This document shows positions 42,408 to 52,327 of a DNA stretch of 64,000 nt, in pieces. The stretch covers positions 36,632-100,631 of the forward strand of contig JAFVQM010000030.1 in assembly GCA_017504795.1 (NCBI GenBank), given 5' to 3'. Each line of letters opens with the position of its first letter. Positions within the stretch are counted from its first letter, which is position 1. Both the position numbers and the translations under genes were made by a program. The stretch comes from Clostridia bacterium. GTDB taxonomy: Bacteria; Bacillota; Clostridia; Christensenellales; Borkfalkiaceae. The notes under the pieces are model-generated. The model searched no databases and was not told where the DNA came from. It worked only from the letters and a program-made list of their open reading frames with translations.

Positions 42408-42438
42408 TAAAAAACACGGGGTTTCCCCGTGTTTTTTT
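42408..42438. terminator. Bidirectional terminator after luxS
   Basis: Stem AAAAACACGGGG/CCCCGTGTTTTT with a 3-base loop; also serves the leftward deacetylase gene. Confidence 0.85.
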
Positions 42439-43144
42439 ATAGTAATATTTCTTTATTCGTTCCGTAGAAGATATCGCTACGGTTAGATAAAAGACTACAA
42501 AACTCTTCAAAGTAATCCCACGTCATTTGCTTGGGGTTATCGTAGTCCATCTCGTAGGTATGCCCCCAAATATAAAATATCTTGGGCGTTTGGGTTTTTA
42601 AGTTTATAAACTCTTCCGCCATCTTAAAAGCCTTATTTCTATCCATATAGTAAACGGACGGGTTAAACCTATAAAGATTGTCTTGACGTTCAAAGTTATG
42701 ATTACAAGTTATCGTTCTAGCGTACTTTACGCCGGTATTTTCTCTTATGATTTTGGCAACCCTATCGTCGTTATTAACGCCACCGCAAGGGTACGCCATA
42801 CCGACAACTTCGTATCCGCAAAGGTCACTTAGTGTAAGCCTATCTTCTTCAACCTGCGAAATAACGCTTTGGTCTTTTTCAAGAGAAGGTAGCCTTATAT
42901 GGTCTTTGGTGTGGCACGCCACTTCGTGATTTTGATACACGAACTTTATATCGTTTGGCGCAACCTTAGAATGGTCTACGTTGTACTCTTTGTAAACGTG
43001 CCGTCTTACCCCGCCAAGCGCGTTAGAGTTTAAGTTGAACGTTGCCTTTAACCCGTACTTGTCTAGTATTTTTATCGCCTTTATATCTTGTAAAACAGCG
43101 TCGTCAAAACTAAAAGTTACCGCTTTGTTTTTTCCTTGCCACAT
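42437..43144 (-). CDS. Polysaccharide deacetylase family protein
   Basis: A 235-residue NodB-fold protein with KAVTFSFDDAV (metal Asp pair) at residues 7-17, the metal histidines in ACHTKDHIRL and the MAYPCGG motif. There is no signal peptide, so it would act inside the cell, unlike the usual exported forms. The substrate is unknown. The ribosome binding site is AAGGTG. Confidence 0.85.
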   Translation of the reverse strand: MWQGKNKAVTFSFDDAVLQDIKAIKILDKYGLKATFNLNSNALGGVRRHVYKEYNVDHSKVAPNDIKFVYQNHEVACHTKDHIRLPSLEKDQSVISQVEEDRLTLSDLCGYEVVGMAYPCGGVNNDDRVAKIIRENTGVKYARTITCNHNFERQDNLYRFNPSVYYMDRNKAFKMAEEFINLKTQTPKIFYIWGHTYEMDYDNPKQMTWDYFEEFCSLLSNRSDIFYGTNKEILL

Positions 43145-43170
43145 AACTTCACCTTATATCATTTATTATA

Positions 43171-43195
43171 AAAACGGACCTATAAGCCCGTTTTT
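43171..43195 (-). terminator. Terminator-like hairpin after the AbgB-like gene start of next unit
   Basis: AAAACGG and CCGTTTTT pair around a 10-base loop in the 62-bp gap between the AbgB-like gene (upstream on this strand) and the deacetylase gene, so it can end the former. Confidence 0.5.
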
Positions 43196-43206
43196 ACACA
43201 CTTTTA

Positions 43207-44580
43207 TTATCCTTTTCGTTCAGGGAAAATCGGTTTAATATTACCGCCTTCTTTTGCAAGTTGCTCGTCAAGATTTTTTCTCCACACCTTGATAACGGAC
43301 GGATCTTTGGCAATATCAAAGCCACATTGAGCAAGCGCCATACCCGCGTGAACAGCCGCCTTGAAACCTATTTCGTGGCCACACGCCGAAACTATACCCC
43401 AAGAGTGACCAGGTGTACCGTAAACCCAACCCCAACCGTGTAAGCGTGACGTAGGCGTTAATCTAGTAAGGTAGCCAGCGTCGGTAGACACGGGAGCGTT
43501 AACGTGGTTGCCCGTAGGTTTTTTAATGCCGGTAGGAATAACTTCTTCGCCCTCGCGCGGTTCTCTACCGTTGACGTTTTTGAATATTTCAGTTGCAAAC
43601 GCCATTTCTTCTTCGGTATAGGTAAGGGGCGGAACTTTCTTCATCGCCTCGTAGAAGAAGTCGTTAAACTCGGAAATTTGAATACAGCCAGACGCCATAA
43701 CGTTAACCGTAATTTTACACTCGGTTTCGGTCATCAAAGCAGCGCCTTGCGCTATTTTTTTAACCCTTTCTAAAACTTCATAGCCGTACTTTAAGTCCTT
43801 AGTTCTTAAAAAGTAATGAAGTGCGGCGTACTTAGGTACTATATTTGGTTTTTCACCCGCCGATATGTACGAATAATGCATACGCGTAGTCGGGTCAACG
43901 TGTTCTCTAAGATAATTAACGCCAACGTTCATAAGTTCGCAAGCGTCAAGCGCGCTACGCCCGTCAAACGGAACGGATGCTGCGTGTGCAGACTTTCCAA
44001 AAAATTCCACTTTCATATTAGTAAGCGAGTTTTGTATGTTTTCACGAACTTCTAAGTTGCAGTATTTTGGGTGCCAAGCCATACAGCAGTCAAGCCCGTC
44101 GAAAACCCCGTCTCTCGCCATATGCATCTTTCCTTCAACCGTTTCTTCGGCTGGGCAAGCAAAGAACTTAATCGTGCCTTGTAACCCTTCCTTTTCCATA
44201 GCGTATTTTAACGCTATCGCTGCGGACCCGCACGAAGGAGCCATAAGGTTATGCCCGCAACCTTGACCGTTGCCTTTTTTAGGCGAAGGATACGGCTTTA
44301 CTTCTTGCCCTAAGCCCGGCAACCCGTCGTACTCGCCGATAAAACCGATAACGGGATGACCGCTACCCCAAGTTGCAACTACGGTATTGTGGGGTTTGGT
44401 GCTATCTGCACAGTTAAACGTTTCCACTTTGAAACCGTGCTTTTCCATAAACTTTGCAGTGAGTTTACACGACTCGTATTCTTCAAGCGCCGTTTCGGAA
44501 AGTTCCCAAAGCCTCTTTGCTAAATCTTTTACTTCTTGCCCGTATTTATCGTACCAGGACTGAATTGCCTTTTCTAACAT
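43207..44580 (-). CDS. M20 family amidohydrolase, AbgB-like
   Basis: About 457 residues from the ATG at 44580 (MLEKAIQSWYDKYG, AAGGA upstream). The metallopeptidase marks are FIGEYDGLPGLGQ, GQGCGHNLMAPS, CPAEETVEGKMHM and the C-terminal PVSTDAGYL with HSWG. These fit the aminobenzoyl-glutamate utilisation protein B (AbgB) branch, which hydrolyses the amide in p-aminobenzoyl-glutamate or related dipeptides. No AbgA or AbgT gene is near. Confidence 0.85.
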   Translation of the reverse strand: MLEKAIQSWYDKYGQEVKDLAKRLWELSETALEEYESCKLTAKFMEKHGFKVETFNCADSTKPHNTVVATWGSGHPVIGFIGEYDGLPGLGQEVKPYPSPKKGNGQGCGHNLMAPSCGSAAIALKYAMEKEGLQGTIKFFACPAEETVEGKMHMARDGVFDGLDCCMAWHPKYCNLEVRENIQNSLTNMKVEFFGKSAHAASVPFDGRSALDACELMNVGVNYLREHVDPTTRMHYSYISAGEKPNIVPKYAALHYFLRTKDLKYGYEVLERVKKIAQGAALMTETECKITVNVMASGCIQISEFNDFFYEAMKKVPPLTYTEEEMAFATEIFKNVNGREPREGEEVIPTGIKKPTGNHVNAPVSTDAGYLTRLTPTSRLHGWGWVYGTPGHSWGIVSACGHEIGFKAAVHAGMALAQCGFDIAKDPSVIKVWRKNLDEQLAKEGGNIKPIFPERKG

Positions 44581-44641
44581 CTTATTTCCTTTTTTAATGA
44601 CTTTTATATATTTTATTACAATTATCAAGCGTTGTCAATAA

Positions 44642-44668
44642 AAAACCAAGGCGTTAGCCTTGGTCGTT
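44642..44668. terminator. Terminator after the 2-hydroxyacid dehydrogenase gene
   Basis: Stem CCAAGGC/GCCTTGG with a 4-base loop and A/T flanks. Confidence 0.75.
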
Positions 44669-45616
44669 TTATTTATTAACTACGTTTTGGGGATTTCCTT
44701 CAATGAACTTTTTAACGTTTTCGCCCGCAATATCTACAAGGCGTTGGCGGGTTTCTTTACCTGCCCACGCCACGTGCGGTGTGATAAAGCAGTTTTCTAT
44801 CCCGAAAAGCGGGCAATCTTCTTTCATAGGCTCGAACCCGATAACGTCGTGACACGATGCGCGAATTTTACCACTTTTAAGCGCTTTTGCAAGCGCGTTT
44901 TCGTCAATAAGCCCACCGCGTGCCGTGTTGATAAGAACGGCTGACGGTTTCATAAAGGAAAGCGTTTTTTCATTTATTAAATTTTCGCTTTGTTTTGAAA
45001 GTGGTAAATGTAGTGATACGAAATCACTACGTTTTAATAAGTCTTCAAGTGACGTAAACTCAAACTCGCTTTCGCGTTTCGTTCGCGAATATACTATAAC
45101 GTTCATTTTAAGCGACTTTGCAATTTCAGCAACCCTTTTACCGATACTACCAAACCCTATAATGCCTAGCGTTTTGCCTGCAAGTTCGGTTATAAAATAG
45201 GGGTAATAGCAAAAGTTTTTACTCTTTTTCCAGTCGCCCGCATTTACTGAATTTATATAACTACCAAGCGAAGTTGCCGTGTATAACATAAACGAAATGG
45301 TTAGTTGTGCAACCCCGTCAGTCGAGTATGCGGGAACGTTGCAAACGGTAACGCCATACTCTTTTGCCGTTTCAACGTCTATATTATTATAACCCGTTGC
45401 AAAAGTACCAACGTATTTTAGGTTTTTACACCCCTTAATAACGCTTGCAGTAATGGGGGTTTTGTTTACGATAACCCCGTCCGCATCGCCTATTAAACTA
45501 CAAACGTCACCTTCTGGCATACTGCCGTAGTAGGTAACCTTTGCAACGCTATCTAAACTAGAATAATCTATATCGCCTTTTGTAACGCTATCTCTTTCAA
45601 AAACAACTATTTTCAT
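44669..45616 (-). CDS. D-2-hydroxyacid dehydrogenase
   Basis: A 315-residue NAD-dependent enzyme: LGIIGFGSIGKRVAEIAK (near 150), and the catalytic Arg in NTARGGLIDENALA, Glu in CHDVIGFEPMKEDCP and His in ITPHVAWAG. The closest named relatives are glycerate/hydroxypyruvate reductase-like enzymes. It follows the LRR lipoprotein gene by 32 bp on the same strand, so it may be co-transcribed, but the pair makes no obvious functional sense. Confidence 0.88.
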   Translation of the reverse strand: MKIVVFERDSVTKGDIDYSSLDSVAKVTYYGSMPEGDVCSLIGDADGVIVNKTPITASVIKGCKNLKYVGTFATGYNNIDVETAKEYGVTVCNVPAYSTDGVAQLTISFMLYTATSLGSYINSVNAGDWKKSKNFCYYPYFITELAGKTLGIIGFGSIGKRVAEIAKSLKMNVIVYSRTKRESEFEFTSLEDLLKRSDFVSLHLPLSKQSENLINEKTLSFMKPSAVLINTARGGLIDENALAKALKSGKIRASCHDVIGFEPMKEDCPLFGIENCFITPHVAWAGKETRQRLVDIAGENVKKFIEGNPQNVVNK

Positions 45617-45648
45617 AATTTACCTTTTAACAGCCTTATAGGCTCGTT

Positions 45649-48132
45649 TTATCCTTGATAATTCCAAATTACAGGGCATCTTAACAGTTCGTAACACTCG
45701 TTCCAATAATAACCCCACTCGTCTTGTTTTTCACTTAAAGCGCAGTAGATAGTTAAAACTTCACACGCGTTAAAAGCCCTGTTGCCAATATAAGATACCG
45801 TGTTTGGTATATATATTTCAGTTAACTTTTTGCAAAACGAAAAACAACTTTCTCCAATACTTTCAAGTTTAGAATTCAAACTTATAGTTACGCCTTGTAA
45901 ATTTTCAAGGTCTCCAAATGCGTACGTTTTAATTTCGGTAACGGTATCAGGTATAACCACGCTTACTAGACTAAACCTATCGTCCCAATTTAATATAACT
46001 TTTTTAATAGTAGTAACGGTGTAATACTCGTTTTTATATTCTATTTGTGACGGAATTTCAAAGTGTTCAACCCCACTAACCGTTCCGCAAAGGGTGGCTA
46101 CACCGTCTTTAATTGAATAAGTAAACCCGTCGATATTAGTGTAGATATAGCCGTCGTCTGCCACGTCGTTATTTTTACAGTCCCAAACGACGGGGTTTCC
46201 ATCATAGTTCCAATTTTTATTCCACTCTTTTCCCTCTTCGGGCGCTTCGCAATAAACAACTACGTTATGGCTTACGTAAAACAAATTTTGACCTAGGCTT
46301 TTAACGCTTTTAGGTATGGTGATAGACGTTAATCTTTCACACCTTTCAAACGCATAACCCCCTATTCTATCTAATTTACTACCATTTTCTATCGTAATTG
46401 ATTTTAAGTTATGGCACTCACTAAACGCACTACTTCCAATACTTTCAACGTTTGCAGGAATAACTATGCTTTCTAAACTACTACAACCGCTGACTCCGGC
46501 AAAATAAGTTAACGTGCTAGGAAGAGTAATTTCAGTTAAGTTTTCGCAATACCCAACACCCCTAAACGCAATTACTCCTTCTTCTACCGTTACTTTTTTA
46601 AGCCCCCTATAATAACTAAAATTACCCGATTTACTCATATCTGCTTTTATGGTAATAGTTATTTCTTCAACGAGTTTTCCACTCAGATAAAAACTTTCAA
46701 CGTAGTAAAACGGCGATTCGTTTATTTCAAGTGAAAGCCACTCGTCGGCATCGCCTTCAAAATACACCTCGCCTAAATTATATAGATACATAAACACGTC
46801 TTCTTGCGTCGTACCTAAAACGTTATAATTTTGGTTTTTATACGTTATTTGCTTAGGAATATTTAGCGCGGTAATATTTTCGTTTTGCGCAGTTATATAC
46901 GCACCGCCTTCTATAATTACGTAATTAACCCCGCCTACGTTAGTATAAACGTAACCGTCGGTAGCAACGTCGTTATTTTTATAGTTCCAAATAACGGTTC
47001 TTACGTCACCAAAATCGTCAAGCCAACCTTGTTGCGCTACTAAATCTTCGCAGTAAATAACCGCCCTATTACAGTTATAAAAAGCACCTTCGCCAATTTC
47101 CGTTACGGTTGACGGAATTTCAATTTTAGTTAGCCTAAAATAATCGCCGAACGCGTTCTTTGAAATTTTAGTTGCCGTGGTAATTTTTATTTCGTTTGCT
47201 ATCTCTCCATTTATTCTAAGCCCTACGCCGTTTTGAAGAACGGGCCCGTCAAAATCTATTGAAACCCAATCGTCAATACTTCCTAGATAGGTTATTTCTA
47301 ATAGTTCGTAACACCATAAAAAAGAGTCAACCCCTATATTTTTTACGGTTGTAGGAATAGTTGCATAGTTTAGATAAACACACTCGTAAAACGCCCTATC
47401 GCAAATTTTAGTAACTGCGTAGTTATTTCCGTTATACGAAATAGTTGACGGAATTTCTGCCCTTTTTAATTGCTGAATTTGCCTTTCTACGTAAGCCTCG
47501 CCGTTAGAAAGTGAATATCTAACGCCGTTAATTAGTGCGTATTCGCGCCCGTCTTCTGCCAAATTATTAGTTTTAGAGTTCCAAACGATAGGTCTAGAAC
47601 TATTAAAATCGCTTGCCCAACCGCTTGGATTTTTCTGCGATTCGCAGTAAACGATAACCGCTTCGCAACCGTTAAAAAGGTTAGCACCAACTTCTTCAAG
47701 TGAACTAGGCAAAGTCGCTTTCGTTAGATTTATACACCTTTCAAACGCGTTGCTTTCTATATGCTTAACGCTACTTGGTATAGTTATTTCTTCTAAACTA
47801 AAACAGTTTCTAAACGCTTTTTCCTTTATTGAAACCAAGTTAGAGCCCTCTTCAAACACGATACGTTTAGCGTTATACGCGGAAATAAGCGCTTCGCTAC
47901 CTATTACGTTTACGCATTTAGGAATAAAAACTTCTTCTAGTTCTGACGAGTAATTTCTATCCTTAAAATCATAAATTACGATACCATTTTCCGTTTCGGT
48001 GTAACTAAAAATCTCTAAATTAGGGTCAACTACTGGGGGTTCTTCTCCACTCGGCTCACCGCACCCAACCGCAAACGTTAGCGACAATAAACATATAAAT
48101 AGCGATATAAAAATACTTAGTTTAATTTTCAT
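45649..48132 (-). CDS. BspA-like leucine-rich repeat lipoprotein with tandem modules
   Basis: An 827-residue surface lipoprotein: signal peptide ending in the lipobox FAVGC (about residues 20-24). LRR_5 repeats such as FRNCFSLEEITIPSSVKHIE occur throughout. At larger scale the protein repeats a unit of about 210 residues: LRRs, then a CE...W...VIWNxKxN phrase, then DGYxYTNxxGxxYxIxxG and a beta stretch ending in YxV. Units start near residues 180, 390 and 650. BspA-like proteins bind host or bacterial surface ligands. A promoter with its -10 box 6 nt before the ATG predicts a leaderless mRNA. Confidence 0.85.
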   Translation of the reverse strand: MKIKLSIFISLFICLLSLTFAVGCGEPSGEEPPVVDPNLEIFSYTETENGIVIYDFKDRNYSSELEEVFIPKCVNVIGSEALISAYNAKRIVFEEGSNLVSIKEKAFRNCFSLEEITIPSSVKHIESNAFERCINLTKATLPSSLEEVGANLFNGCEAVIVYCESQKNPSGWASDFNSSRPIVWNSKTNNLAEDGREYALINGVRYSLSNGEAYVERQIQQLKRAEIPSTISYNGNNYAVTKICDRAFYECVYLNYATIPTTVKNIGVDSFLWCYELLEITYLGSIDDWVSIDFDGPVLQNGVGLRINGEIANEIKITTATKISKNAFGDYFRLTKIEIPSTVTEIGEGAFYNCNRAVIYCEDLVAQQGWLDDFGDVRTVIWNYKNNDVATDGYVYTNVGGVNYVIIEGGAYITAQNENITALNIPKQITYKNQNYNVLGTTQEDVFMYLYNLGEVYFEGDADEWLSLEINESPFYYVESFYLSGKLVEEITITIKADMSKSGNFSYYRGLKKVTVEEGVIAFRGVGYCENLTEITLPSTLTYFAGVSGCSSLESIVIPANVESIGSSAFSECHNLKSITIENGSKLDRIGGYAFERCERLTSITIPKSVKSLGQNLFYVSHNVVVYCEAPEEGKEWNKNWNYDGNPVVWDCKNNDVADDGYIYTNIDGFTYSIKDGVATLCGTVSGVEHFEIPSQIEYKNEYYTVTTIKKVILNWDDRFSLVSVVIPDTVTEIKTYAFGDLENLQGVTISLNSKLESIGESCFSFCKKLTEIYIPNTVSYIGNRAFNACEVLTIYCALSEKQDEWGYYWNECYELLRCPVIWNYQG

Positions 48133-48138
48133 ATTTAC

Positions 48139-48167
48139 ATTATAGCATTATAAGCCTTACAAATCAA
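48139..48167 (-). promoter_or_regulatory. Leaderless promoter of the LRR lipoprotein
   Basis: Minus strand: TTGATT (48162-48167), 17 bp, TATAAT (48139-48144), then GTAAAT and the ATG at 48132. No ribosome binding site. Confidence 0.65.
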
Positions 48168-48203
48168 TATATAACTCGCACTAAAAAAGGCTATACGCCC
48201 TAC

Positions 48204-48232
48204 TTGACAAACGTATATATAATAGTTACAAT
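48204..48232 (+). promoter_or_regulatory. Promoter of the 641-residue lipoprotein
   Basis: TTGACA, a 17-bp spacer and TACAAT, with a leader of about 20 nt that carries the ribosome binding site AGGAAG. It is a conventional counterpart to the leaderless promoter on the other strand of the same 127-bp gap. Confidence 0.55.
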
Positions 48233-48259
48233 AAATTTATTCTATTAGGAAGTATAAGT

Positions 48260-50185
48260 ATGAAAAAAATAGTTACTAAACTTTTAACCTTTATTTTAAT
48301 CGCTTGTTTTAGTTCAAGCCTTTTTACCGCCTGCAATTTAGGTGACGGTGACCAACCCCCAACCACCGTTAGCAAAATAAGTTCTAGCCTTTTAGACGGA
48401 AAAGTTGCTAACTTTTTGGGTGCGGAAGGTTTTGGCATTATTGAAAAAACACCCAAAACAACAGTTTCAAAAATAAACCCGTTAACCGTTCACGCCGAAG
48501 AAAGCAAAGGCGAGCAAAAAAATACCGAGTTTGTAAAGCAAACGGAACTAGGTTACGTTGACGTTTATTTTCACTCAAATAACGGCTTACATAAAGGCTA
48601 TAAAAACCTTAACAAAAAATACGCAAAACACCACCATAACAACGTTGAGTGTAGCGATACTGATTGTGACGAGATTTCCGACGAAATCACCCAAGATGAA
48701 GCGAGTGGCAACGCCTCAACGATAGCATCTCTTAACGCTAGAATTAACAAACTTTATAATTATAAAAACTTTACGTTCGCGTCGATAAGTAGCGCGGTTG
48801 AAGGCGACGTAACCGTGGTTTACAACGTATATCGCCCAACGATTAACCAAGGCGTTTTAACTTCGCTTAAACACAGTTACCCTACGGCGGTAAATATTGA
48901 AAACCATTTTAGCGTTTCGGGTAGCGGTTGGGAGTTTGGCTATATTAAAATCGACGGAACTGATACGACTCCCCAAGGCATTATCCCCACGAAAATTAAC
49001 GAAAATGAAACGGGATATCATACTTCTAACTACTGGTGTGACGATTATAACCAAAGTTACCTTATAGATAACGATACGGGAATTGCCTATTCTCTTTCGC
49101 AGTTTAAGTATATATATTCCGTTGCTAACGGTATAATAAAGGTTTTTGACGATACCGTTCCCGGTTGGTTTAAGTACTATAAACCCGTTATAACTGATGA
49201 AGGGCTATCGTTTGAAAGAATTCTGCTTCCTACCGACCTTGGCTACGTTTCAAATTTACCCGTTGGCGGTACGTCAACCTCGGTTATGATTGACGTTTAC
49301 GGAAATATGTTATTTAACGGGGTTGGCACTTTAAGTCAAAACGCGCAAGTTGACGAATACGGCGAACAAAAATTCGGTGATAATATCATAATTTCATATG
49401 CAAGTTCGCAAGTTTATAACGAGTTAAGCAATAAAAATCAATACGGCAATTCAAGCCAAATTTTCGCTACTAGATATCTAAAATCAAACCGCTACCACCA
49501 AGGTAGTGACGGTAGAATTTACAGAGTTGATTTTAGGGGGCTATTTAGCGAAGTTAAAGTTCACGTTTTAGACGAAAACTGCGCTTGGGTGGAAGTTGAT
49601 AATACTACAAACGTTACCTTTGATAAATTTAACGGTGCAATCGCTTGGTGGGTAGGCGTTAACCAAAATTATATAGACTCGTTTAGAATAACTAAAATAT
49701 CAGGTGGCTACGCTTATTATTCTACCGCCTGCGCTAGTGACGGCGCTCACGTATGGGATATAGTTACTCTAAGTGACGACCTCGTTTCTAATAAAGACTA
49801 CGCTGGCGTTGTTAAAATTCCCGTTAACGGACCTACTAGTGATTATTCTCATCTTTTGTATATGCAAGAATTTATAAGCGCCGAGTTTGACTATAATAAA
49901 AACTTCTCTATATTTTTAATAGGCGATACTCAAATGCTTTATCACGATAAAAATACCGTGTATATCGTTGACGTTGAAAGTGGTAAACGGGCGCAAATAA
50001 ACTCTTCAACTAACGCACTTACTACAATTGACAAAAACAACTTAGTATTTAATATCAACGGCGTTACTAAATACCTTAACGTTTTGCAAAACGTTGATAT
50101 TGATAATTTTGAATCGGCATTTAGTACCGAACCTATTATCCTCGGCGGTAAGTTAGATGCATACTTTGAATTTTTAACGAAATAA
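48260..50185 (+). CDS. Lipoprotein of unknown function
   Basis: A 641-residue protein. The signal peptide MKKIVTKLLTFILIACF ends in the lipobox LFTAC near residue 25. After a spacer there is a His/Asp-rich patch (KYAKHHHNNVECSDTDCDE, about residues 117-135) that could bind a metal. The rest is beta-rich, with several WGF/YxY phrases and no motif that I recognise. It ends at a terminator shared with nagB. Confidence 0.7.
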   Translation: MKKIVTKLLTFILIACFSSSLFTACNLGDGDQPPTTVSKISSSLLDGKVANFLGAEGFGIIEKTPKTTVSKINPLTVHAEESKGEQKNTEFVKQTELGYVDVYFHSNNGLHKGYKNLNKKYAKHHHNNVECSDTDCDEISDEITQDEASGNASTIASLNARINKLYNYKNFTFASISSAVEGDVTVVYNVYRPTINQGVLTSLKHSYPTAVNIENHFSVSGSGWEFGYIKIDGTDTTPQGIIPTKINENETGYHTSNYWCDDYNQSYLIDNDTGIAYSLSQFKYIYSVANGIIKVFDDTVPGWFKYYKPVITDEGLSFERILLPTDLGYVSNLPVGGTSTSVMIDVYGNMLFNGVGTLSQNAQVDEYGEQKFGDNIIISYASSQVYNELSNKNQYGNSSQIFATRYLKSNRYHQGSDGRIYRVDFRGLFSEVKVHVLDENCAWVEVDNTTNVTFDKFNGAIAWWVGVNQNYIDSFRITKISGGYAYYSTACASDGAHVWDIVTLSDDLVSNKDYAGVVKIPVNGPTSDYSHLLYMQEFISAEFDYNKNFSIFLIGDTQMLYHDKNTVYIVDVESGKRAQINSSTNALTTIDKNNLVFNINGVTKYLNVLQNVDIDNFESAFSTEPIILGGKLDAYFEFLTK

Positions 50186-50190
50186 TTAAA

Positions 50191-50228
50191 AACCCCTTAT
50201 GAAAACAATCATAAGGGGTTAGTTTTTA
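50191..50228. terminator. Bidirectional terminator between lipoprotein and nagB
   Basis: Stem AACCCCTTATGA/TCATAAGGGGTT with a 6-base loop. Confidence 0.85.
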
Positions 50229-50234
50229 TACGTT

Positions 50235-51020
50235 TTAGATTTCGTTTTTGTAAATTTCTTTGAAGTATTTATAAGTGTCAACCTTCAATTCGCCACAAGC
50301 AGGCTCGTCACACGCGATAATACCGTCTTTATGGAGTTGAAGTGCGCTTATAGTCCAAGCGTGGTCAACACCACCTTCAATACAATGACGAAGTGCGCGC
50401 GCCTTGTTGTGACCGCTAATAAGTAGCATTACTTGCTTAGAGTCGCACACCGTACCAACGCCAACCGAAAGCGCCGTTTTGGGAACTTTGTTGGGGTCAT
50501 TATCGAAAAAGCGCGAGTTTGCAATTAAAGTGTCTTCCGTAAGGGCACGAATACCCGTTCTAGAAGTTAACGAAGTAAAGGGTTCGTTAAACGCGATATG
50601 CCCGTCAACACCGCTACCGCCCATAAATAAATCGATACCGCCGTACGATGCAATCTTTTCTTCGTAGCGCTTGCACTCGCCTTCTAAATCTTCCGCCATA
50701 CCGTTTAGGATATTTACGTTTTCAGCGGGGATATCAATGTGGTCAAAGAAGTTGTCGTGCATAAAGTACCAATAACTTTGGTCGTGCTCTCTTGGGAGAC
50801 CAACGTATTCGTCCATATTAAAAGTAACTACGTTTTTGAAGGTAACTTTGCCAGCCTTATTCATTTCGATAAGTTTTTTGTACACGCCAAGCGGAGATGA
50901 ACCGGTAGGAAGACCAAGAACGAAAGGTCTATCTTCTTTGTGGTTATTGATGGCGTTTGCGATGTGATTAGCAGCCCAGTCACTCATTTTCTCGTAATTT
51001 TCTTTGATAATTACTTTCAT
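50235..51020 (-). CDS. nagB: Glucosamine-6-phosphate deaminase
   Basis: A 261-residue enzyme that turns glucosamine-6-phosphate into fructose-6-phosphate and ammonia. Family motifs are [47 protein letters not shown] and [12 protein letters not shown]. The C-terminus is somewhat shorter than in E. coli NagB, as in other allostery-free Bacillota enzymes. It is a single-gene unit with AAGGAG; nagA is not beside it. Confidence 0.93.
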   Translation of the reverse strand: MKVIIKENYEKMSDWAANHIANAINNHKEDRPFVLGLPTGSSPLGVYKKLIEMNKAGKVTFKNVVTFNMDEYVGLPREHDQSYWYFMHDNFFDHIDIPAENVNILNGMAEDLEGECKRYEEKIASYGGIDLFMGGSGVDGHIAFNEPFTSLTSRTGIRALTEDTLIANSRFFDNDPNKVPKTALSVGVGTVCDSKQVMLLISGHNKARALRHCIEGGVDHAWTISALQLHKDGIIACDEPACGELKVDTYKYFKEIYKNEI

Positions 51021-51153
51021 AATAATTCTCCTTAATAAACTAAAATTTCATTATTTTGATTATACAACTATTTATTTTTTTTGTAAAGGCAAAACCTATA
51101 ATTTACAAATTTTTTATAATACAACGAATGCCGAACGCTTTTGCGATTACTTA

Positions 51154-51184
51154 AAAAAGAACGGTTTTCAACCGTTCTTTTTTC
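51154..51184 (-). terminator. Terminator overlapping the end of the membrane XRE gene
   Basis: AAAAAAGAACGGTT and AACCGTTCTTTTTT form a 14-bp stem with a 3-base loop. The last codons and stop of the leftward gene are inside its right arm. Confidence 0.8.
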
Positions 51185-52217
51185 CCTTGTAAACTAAACC
51201 AACTACTAAAAACGTAACCGCTAAAAATAGTACCGTTAAAAAAACGATAAGGTGGATATTTTGTTCTAGCGTTACGCCTAGTTCCCAACGAAACAAATTA
51301 GCTTTGCAAATATTCATCTCGTCAATTTCTAGTTGAACTTGTGGGGTTTTCGCCTTTATAAATATAGGTGGCAAATATAAAAAAACGTTTGTTAAAAACA
51401 AAATAATACTCGTTTTTAGAAAACTATTCACCCTTAAAAACCTTACGCTTAAAAGTACGTTTAGCGCCAAATATACCGTAAAGACGATAGGTAACGCAAT
51501 TTTAACATACCACCAACCGCTAGCGTATCCAAACTTTATCGTATACGCGTTTATAACTATAAGAAGAATATTTAGCATTATAAAGTCAACGGCAACTGAA
51601 ATAAAATCGCTATACTTTTTTATTTTAGAAAAAACTTTATATCTGCAAATATAAATAGGTGAAAATATAATCGTAAGCCCAAGCAACACCGATAGCGTGG
51701 GTATCCAAAACCAATTACCATTTGTGTATATACAGCAAACGCCTAAAAGTAAAACTAGTGCTAAGTACTCAAATAGCGGAACGAAAATTAGTTTGTGTTT
51801 TTTTATAAGTTTAGGCAAATTAGTAAACGTAAAAGATAGAATTAGCGCCGAAACCACTATCCAAAACCAAGAAAGCGTTTTATTTATTGCTAAGTTGCAA
51901 ATAAAACACGGTATTAGCGCAACTGTATAGGAAATATAGAAAAATAAATCCCACGAAATTGAAAGCGTTCTCCACTTTTTGGCTTGAACTTTCTCTTCCC
52001 TTGCCTTATCGTCAATACTAGCCGTTATGAGTTCGTGTTCGGAAACACCTAGAACGCTTGCTAGTTTTGGTAGCAAAGTTATGTCTGGGTGAGCAACGTC
52101 TTTTTCCCATTTGCTCACAGCAGATTCCGAAACAAATAATATTTTAGCCAACTTTCTTTGCGTAAGATTTTTTTCTATTCTTTTCTCTTTTAGAAATACG
52201 CCGAAACTGTTTTGCAC
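51168..52217 (-). CDS. XRE regulator fused to a polytopic membrane domain
   Basis: A 349-residue protein. Residues 5-62 are an XRE helix-turn-helix (FLKEKRIEKNLTQRKLAKIL, VSESAVSKWEKDVAHP), and residues 85-345 contain about eight transmembrane helices. Such proteins are presumed to sense a membrane or cell-wall signal and control nearby genes, but no target is evident here. The start is GTG at 52217 with AAGGGG upstream. Confidence 0.82.
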   Translation of the reverse strand: MQNSFGVFLKEKRIEKNLTQRKLAKILFVSESAVSKWEKDVAHPDITLLPKLASVLGVSEHELITASIDDKAREEKVQAKKWRTLSISWDLFFYISYTVALIPCFICNLAINKTLSWFWIVVSALILSFTFTNLPKLIKKHKLIFVPLFEYLALVLLLGVCCIYTNGNWFWIPTLSVLLGLTIIFSPIYICRYKVFSKIKKYSDFISVAVDFIMLNILLIVINAYTIKFGYASGWWYVKIALPIVFTVYLALNVLLSVRFLRVNSFLKTSIILFLTNVFLYLPPIFIKAKTPQVQLEIDEMNICKANLFRWELGVTLEQNIHLIVFLTVLFLAVTFLVVGLVYKGKKNG

Positions 52218-52327
52218 TGTTCGTACCCCTTTGAAATTTATTGATACGCCTATTTTAACAAAAGCGTTTTTTTATTTCAACTATATTTGCTTATTAGCCC
52301 ACTTGAAGGTTTTTCAAGTTGTTAAAT

